The translations under genes were made by a program, and so were the position numbers. The notes beneath the pieces were generated by a model. It did no database searches and had not been told where the DNA came from. It worked only from the letters and a program-made list of their open reading frames with translations. DNA of 64,000 bases from JAGLSB01 sp023135955 (GTDB taxonomy: Bacteria; Bacteroidota; Bacteroidia; Bacteroidales; GCA-2748055): the NCBI GenBank assembly GCA_030673645.1, contig DAOVIO010000004.1, forward strand, positions 1 through 64,000, read 5' to 3'. Shown piece after piece: positions 60,249-64,000 of this stretch; the first letter of the stretch is position 1, and the number at the start of each line of letters is the position of its first letter.

Positions 60249-61706
60249 ATGGCCGGTTTAAAATTCGCATTAGGAATGATTCCTAACACTGCAAAAATTG
60301 AAGGTGCTGATGACTATATTCGTAAAGAATTCTCTGATTATATTGAATATGAAAAATCAGATGATCTGCAGCATTTTACTGAATTGGAAAATGAAGTTAC
60401 TTCAGCTGAATTTTTATCAGAGAAAAAGGGAATTCTTACATTGAAATTCAAGACCTCTGAAGAATATAACAAAGAGAAAGAATTTCAGGCTATTAAAAAA
60501 TCTAAGCCTATCAAAAATTATTTTAAAATTAAAGAGTCCAGGCAGCTAAGTAATTTTAATAATTTTAAAACTTCTGAGAGTCTGAAAACATACTTTGAGT
60601 TGGAAAAGTTTGTAAATTCAGAAGAACTAGCAAAGATAAAAACGGAACTTTCATCGAAAGAATTTAAGGCTTCTGAAGAAGCTACAAAAGAAAAAAAGTA
60701 TTTTAAGGCTAAGAAAAATTCTCAATTCAAAAATCATTTTAAATTTGAAAATTCTCCAGTTTATAAGGAATATCTACGTGTAAAAGATTCCGATGAGTTG
60801 AGGAAATTTAATGAACTAAAAGAATATTTAAATTCTGAGGAATTTCTCAAACAAAAGGAATATTTGATGCTTCCGGGCAAAAAGAAATATGGATTGTCTA
60901 AAGAATTTAAAAGGGAAACTGAATATTTTGATCTGAAAAAATCTGAAAAAGTTCTTTGGCATAAGAAAATTAAAAAGAAATATCCTTTTACTGAAATTGA
61001 AGAATGGGATCTAGCTTTCGAAGAAAAGTTTGAAACAGATAAACTTGAATCCAATAAATGGATGAATCGTTATATGAATGGTGATAAATTACTGAATAAA
61101 CCCTATGTTTTAAATGACGATATTCATGCGTTTACAGACGGAAAAAATATTGAAGTTTCCTCAGGAAAATTAAATATTGTGACAAGAAAAGAAGATGGTT
61201 GCGCACTTTCCTGGAGTCCGCAATTTGGCTTCACCGAAGAAGAATTTGAATTCACTTCCGATATGATTTCAACTGCAAAAAGCTTTAATCAGAAGGAAGG
61301 AATATTCAAGGCAAAAGTTAAATTTGGTAATAGTGGGGTCACACAAGCCTTTTCTCTTATGACCGATCAGATATTGCCTCACATAGATGTGGTTAAGTTT
61401 GAAAAGAAAAAACTCTTTGCAGGCAATTTTTGGAAGAATGGAGGGAGGACTGGATTTTCGAAATCGATTGGTAAAACAGGAGGCAGCCGATACAAAAAAG
61501 ATTTTCATATATACAGCCTTGAATGGACAGAAGGAAAAATGGTCTGGAAAATAAACGATCTCATTTTCAAAATTCAGACCCAAGGATTGCCCGAATCTAA
61601 AATGCACCTTTGTTTAAATGCCAGCCTGAAAAAAACAGCAAAAAACATGAACTTTCCATCAACTATGGAAATTGACTGGGTAAGGGTTTACAAAAAAAGG
61701 ATATAA
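60249..61706 (+). CDS. GH16-fold protein with N-terminal repeats, catalytic Glu residues replaced
   Basis: A 485-residue protein. Residues 20-250 consist of about ten charged helical repeats of roughly 22 to 25 residues (for example NSEELAKIKTELSSKEFK, LNSEEFLKQKEYL, FNELKEYLNSEEF). The last 230 residues have the GH16 jelly-roll pattern (AFEEKFETDKLESNKWMNRY, GIFKAKVKF, FHIYSLEWTEGKMVWKINDL, MEIDWVRVYKK). At the active site the usual ExDxxE appears as HIDVVK: nucleophile Glu to His and acid/base Glu to Lys. No signal peptide is seen. So probably a binding protein, not a hydrolase. It follows the glycan assembly genes. Confidence 0.82.
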   Translation: MAGLKFALGMIPNTAKIEGADDYIRKEFSDYIEYEKSDDLQHFTELENEVTSAEFLSEKKGILTLKFKTSEEYNKEKEFQAIKKSKPIKNYFKIKESRQLSNFNNFKTSESLKTYFELEKFVNSEELAKIKTELSSKEFKASEEATKEKKYFKAKKNSQFKNHFKFENSPVYKEYLRVKDSDELRKFNELKEYLNSEEFLKQKEYLMLPGKKKYGLSKEFKRETEYFDLKKSEKVLWHKKIKKKYPFTEIEEWDLAFEEKFETDKLESNKWMNRYMNGDKLLNKPYVLNDDIHAFTDGKNIEVSSGKLNIVTRKEDGCALSWSPQFGFTEEEFEFTSDMISTAKSFNQKEGIFKAKVKFGNSGVTQAFSLMTDQILPHIDVVKFEKKKLFAGNFWKNGGRTGFSKSIGKTGGSRYKKDFHIYSLEWTEGKMVWKINDLIFKIQTQGLPESKMHLCLNASLKKTAKNMNFPSTMEIDWVRVYKKRI

Positions 61707-61854
61707 TTATAAAGAATCCTTTTGCTGATTTTTTAGTTTTATAAAGTTCCATAATTATAGCTTTTATGGTTTTATTATTAGCCAATTGGATTACTTAATA
61801 AGATTTCTTAATTTTATTCAATGAACCTCATCTTAAATTCTCAAACAGAAAGTA

Positions 61855-62727
61855 ATGAGTAAAAAAGATGGTAAAATAACAGTTAAACATTATCTGAATA
61901 AAAGGGCAAAATCTAAATCCATAAACGGAGAGAGTTTTTACCCCCTTTATCTTCAACTTATTGTTTCTGGTCATAAAGCTCAGCTAAAAAGTAAGGTTCA
62001 GAGCGCATTAATTTCTTATAAGGGATATACAGATAAGTTCCTAATCAACCCGGCAATCAGTAATTTAGTGTCTGTAGGCTATTTCTCTGAAAATTTGTTG
62101 GAGAGGATTGAAAATGAAAAAATCTTTCCCTTTTACCAGCTGCTTAATGATGAAATAAAAATACTTAGCTACATAATAAACTATGGGCAGCCGTTTACAA
62201 ATAAATCATTTTCATTTGTAAATATTAGTTCGACTTATATGTTGTATTTAAAAGATATTCAGCATGTTCTCGATGATTGTGTAAGAAAATATTACCTGAA
62301 AGAACTGAATGAAGTTTTTCTCAACTCTACAAAAAACAGGGAAAACAAAAAGATATTCAAAATCACGAGCTTCTTTATTCATTATATTAATTGGACTAAT
62401 AATTTTTGTGAATACTACGAATCTACTTACGACGTATTGCCTTCAGAGATTAAATTTATTGAGAATTTTCTAACTAAAGAATTGAAACTCCAAATAAAAG
62501 CTGTTTTAGCTTTTCATTCCAGAGCAAATTTTCTTAAACGGTTTTTGGATAAAACACAAAAAGGATTATCCCCTAATGTAAATATTATCGACTGGAGAAC
62601 AAGTGGTAAAGAATTTATAAATAAAGAGTTTACCGAAATTTTCGGAAATCAAAAAGCAAAGGAATTTATTAAAAGCATTGATCTTATTCTAACAAATGAT
62701 ATCTGTAATCCTTTAAATGTGGGGTAA
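61855..62727 (+). CDS. Unrecognised protein with integrase-arm-like N-terminus
   Basis: A 290-residue soluble protein. Residues 8-50 (ITVKHYLNKRAKSKSINGES, FYPLYLQLIVSGHKAQLKSK) resemble the three-stranded arm DNA-binding domain of Bacteroidota tyrosine recombinases, but no core or catalytic R-H-R-Y region follows. The remaining 240 residues are mainly helical with many Asn and Lys. It may be a DNA-binding regulator derived from an integrase. It has no operon partner. Confidence is for being a gene; the domain likeness is weaker. Confidence 0.6.
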   Translation: MSKKDGKITVKHYLNKRAKSKSINGESFYPLYLQLIVSGHKAQLKSKVQSALISYKGYTDKFLINPAISNLVSVGYFSENLLERIENEKIFPFYQLLNDEIKILSYIINYGQPFTNKSFSFVNISSTYMLYLKDIQHVLDDCVRKYYLKELNEVFLNSTKNRENKKIFKITSFFIHYINWTNNFCEYYESTYDVLPSEIKFIENFLTKELKLQIKAVLAFHSRANFLKRFLDKTQKGLSPNVNIIDWRTSGKEFINKEFTEIFGNQKAKEFIKSIDLILTNDICNPLNVG

Positions 62728-62768
62728 TTGTGTGTTGTAATGCTAAAAACAGGAATATGAGTTTCAAT

Positions 62769-62792
62769 CATCCTGCCTTCGTAGAAGGCAAA
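62769..62792 (-). repeat. Short dispersed repeat with TGCCTTC/GAAGGCA hairpin, copy 2
   Basis: On the minus strand TTTGCCTTCTACGAAGGCAG followed by GAT matches 47531-47553 with one difference. The hairpin TGCCTTC-GTA-GAAGGCA lies 12 bases after the stop of the metallopeptidase gene and may end its transcript, though it has no T-run. Confidence 0.7.
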
Positions 62793-62803
62793 TATTTCCT
62801 TAA

Positions 62804-63520
62804 TTACGATGTTGACCAATTTCTAAGCTCCTTAGCTAACGATTTTGAATCACCAACATATTTGTTAAGTTCATTCCAAAACTTCAGACTATGATTATGA
62901 TGAATGGTGTGGACAAGCTCATGTAATATTACATAATCAGACAGATGTGTAGGTAGTCGCATGAGATGAAGATTCAGATTAATATTTTTTTTGGCAGAAC
63001 AACTTCCCCAGCGCGATTTCAAATTTTTTACCTTTATTTCATTTATTAAGAATCCGTACTTCGAAGCCATTTCCCGGGTGCGATTAACCAGGATAATTTT
63101 AGCCTCTTTTCTTAGGGTAGCAATAAGACTATCTGAAATGTATTTTTGAGATTTTTCTGAGTTTAGAGCTTCTTGTTCAGGTATAAATATTTCGCATAAA
63201 CCAACGGTAAACTTTCTAAAATATCCTTGACGCTCCGTCCTTTGGATAAAAAATTCATGATGTTTAGTTGTTGGTAAATTTTCCTCTGTATAAATAGTTT
63301 TAGGCGGTTTCTTTTCTTCAATTTTAATTCGACATTTCTTAATCCAATCCATTCTTGAAATCAGAAATTTCTCCCCTTCTCTGAATGAAACAAAAAATGG
63401 AATATTAATTTTAACCTTCCCTTCTTGATTCACCCTGATACTCATTCTCTTGCTGCCTTTTCTCTTTTTTATGACAACTTCACCAATTTCATTAAAAAAA
63501 AAACTTCTTTCTATAATCAT
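62804..63520 (-). CDS. YgjP/DUF45-type (M48-like) metallopeptidase
   Basis: A 238-residue protein. The C-terminal zinc site is plain: LKSRWGSCSAKKNINLNLHL, then LSDYVILHELVHTIHHNHSLKFW split as HELVH plus the third ligand region (written here in parts). The N-terminal half is beta-rich (VVIKKRKGSKRMSIRVNQEG), as in YgjP-family proteins. Cytoplasmic; the family is linked to restriction-modification and nucleotide metabolism in some species, but the substrate is not known. Confidence 0.9.
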   Translation of the reverse strand: MIIERSFFFNEIGEVVIKKRKGSKRMSIRVNQEGKVKINIPFFVSFREGEKFLISRMDWIKKCRIKIEEKKPPKTIYTEENLPTTKHHEFFIQRTERQGYFRKFTVGLCEIFIPEQEALNSEKSQKYISDSLIATLRKEAKIILVNRTREMASKYGFLINEIKVKNLKSRWGSCSAKKNINLNLHLMRLPTHLSDYVILHELVHTIHHNHSLKFWNELNKYVGDSKSLAKELRNWSTS

Positions 63521-63590
63521 TCTTCAAATTCTCCTTCTTAAATCACTATATTTATCATTTCTTTGTAAAGAAACGTAAAAATCACACGAG

Positions 63591-64000
63591 ATGAATTTTA
63601 AAATACGAATTCTGCTGATTATTTTATTATCATTCAGCATATCAGGAGTATCTTATTCTCAGGAGGCCTGGTCATTACAAAAATGTGTCGATTATGCTCT
63701 TGAAAACAATATTCAGATTAAGCAATCTAAATTGAACACAGAGTATAACGAAAACTTGCTTAAACAGTCACAATCAGATCTTCTTCCAAATTTAAACGCT
63801 TCTATAGGTCATGGTATTTCATTTGGTCAAGCTCTGGATCCAACAACCTACGAATTCACTGAGGACCAAACGATTAATTCTATTAATCCAGGCATCAATT
63901 CAAGGCTTACTGTATTCAATGGATTCCAATTGAGGAATACTATAGATCGAAATCGTTTTAATTTACTCTCTTCCATTCAGGATCTTGAGAAGATAAAAAA
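63591..64000 (+). CDS. TolC-family outer-membrane protein, N-terminal part
   Basis: Open from ATG 63591 to the window end (136 codons). A signal peptide (IRILLIILLSFSISGVSYSQ) is followed by EAWSLQKCVDYALENNIQIK, the standard first helix of TolC-type efflux channels, and LLPNLNASIGHGISFG. The remainder lies beyond the window, so the pump it serves is not known. Confidence 0.9.
   Translation, partial: MNFKIRILLIILLSFSISGVSYSQEAWSLQKCVDYALENNIQIKQSKLNTEYNENLLKQSQSDLLPNLNASIGHGISFGQALDPTTYEFTEDQTINSINPGINSRLTVFNGFQLRNTIDRNRFNLLSSIQDLEKIK

Overview
The window reads as a low-GC chromosomal segment of a free-living member of the Bacteroidota. The support is its gene content: several secreted S9 peptidases, a DUF5916 outer-membrane protein, a DUF6769 His-rich protein, an ECF sigma factor encoded beside a TonB-C membrane protein, twin-arginine Gfo/Idh/MocA oxidoreductases, GIY-YIG genes beside a tRNA, and AT-rich intergenic spaces full of short palindromes. 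Genus cannot be given from sequence alone.

Layout. 1-2.2 kb: the 3' end of proA, then a two-gene ATPase + HNH nuclease pair that looks like a stand-alone Septu (PtuAB) defence system. 2.3-6.7 kb: ECF sigma factor and a TonB-C/anti-sigma-like membrane protein, a frameshifted GIY-YIG gene inside a 48-bp inverted repeat, and a VWA protein. 6.9-9.0 kb: Acr3 arsenite permease with a Cys-rich GDCCVxC protein, then a NYN-domain RNase-like gene. 9.3-19 kb: a minus-strand metal and metalloid resistance region. It holds arsR, a CXXC thioredoxin, arsF, arsG, a DUF318-type permease, a DUF6769 His-rich protein and a CusB/CusA/TolC-type efflux system. Two matching GTTCG-N8-CGAAC dyads lie in front of arsR and the thioredoxin gene. 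19-20.6 kb: two methyltransferases. 20.8-26.4 kb: a partly decayed sugar-related cluster (NIPSNAP, two Gfo/Idh/MocA oxidoreductases, a sulfatase). 26.6-30.7 kb: a plastic accessory zone with a MazEF-like pair, an outer-membrane protein remnant, a PIN gene broken by one amber codon behind an XRE-ImmA gene, a twice-frameshifted radC-like gene and an orphan lipoprotein. 31.2-32.0 kb: a tRNA-Asn gene surrounded by four decayed copies of itself, several invaded by the same 18-bp palindrome, with a GIY-YIG gene whose stop codon lies in one remnant.

32.2-38.4 kb: adenosine kinase, S9 peptidase, an outer-membrane protein and an unusual DoxX-TIM-barrel-like fusion. 38.8-44.6 kb: a TetR / outer-membrane protein / ABC ATPase / two FtsX-MacB permeases / LolA-like operon, probably envelope lipid or lipoprotein trafficking. 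45.3-52.5 kb: a DUF5916 protein, a second S9 peptidase, a four-helix-bundle (S23) gene enclosed by inverted arrays of small hairpins, a DUF2797 protein and an MFS transporter. 52.7-55.7 kb: a PadR-PspC unit and a PorT-like protein. 56.1-61.7 kb: tyrS, a Wzz-like protein, an O-antigen ligase-like protein and a GH16-fold protein lacking both catalytic glutamates. 61.9-64 kb: an unrecognised protein with an integrase-arm-like N-terminus, a YgjP-like metallopeptidase and the 5' end of a TolC-family gene.

The most notable theme is small non-transposase cassettes bounded by hairpins or inverted repeats (two GIY-YIG, one S23) between genes, together with palindromes that contain the stop codons of neighbouring genes. 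All identifications come from reading motifs; no database search was run.
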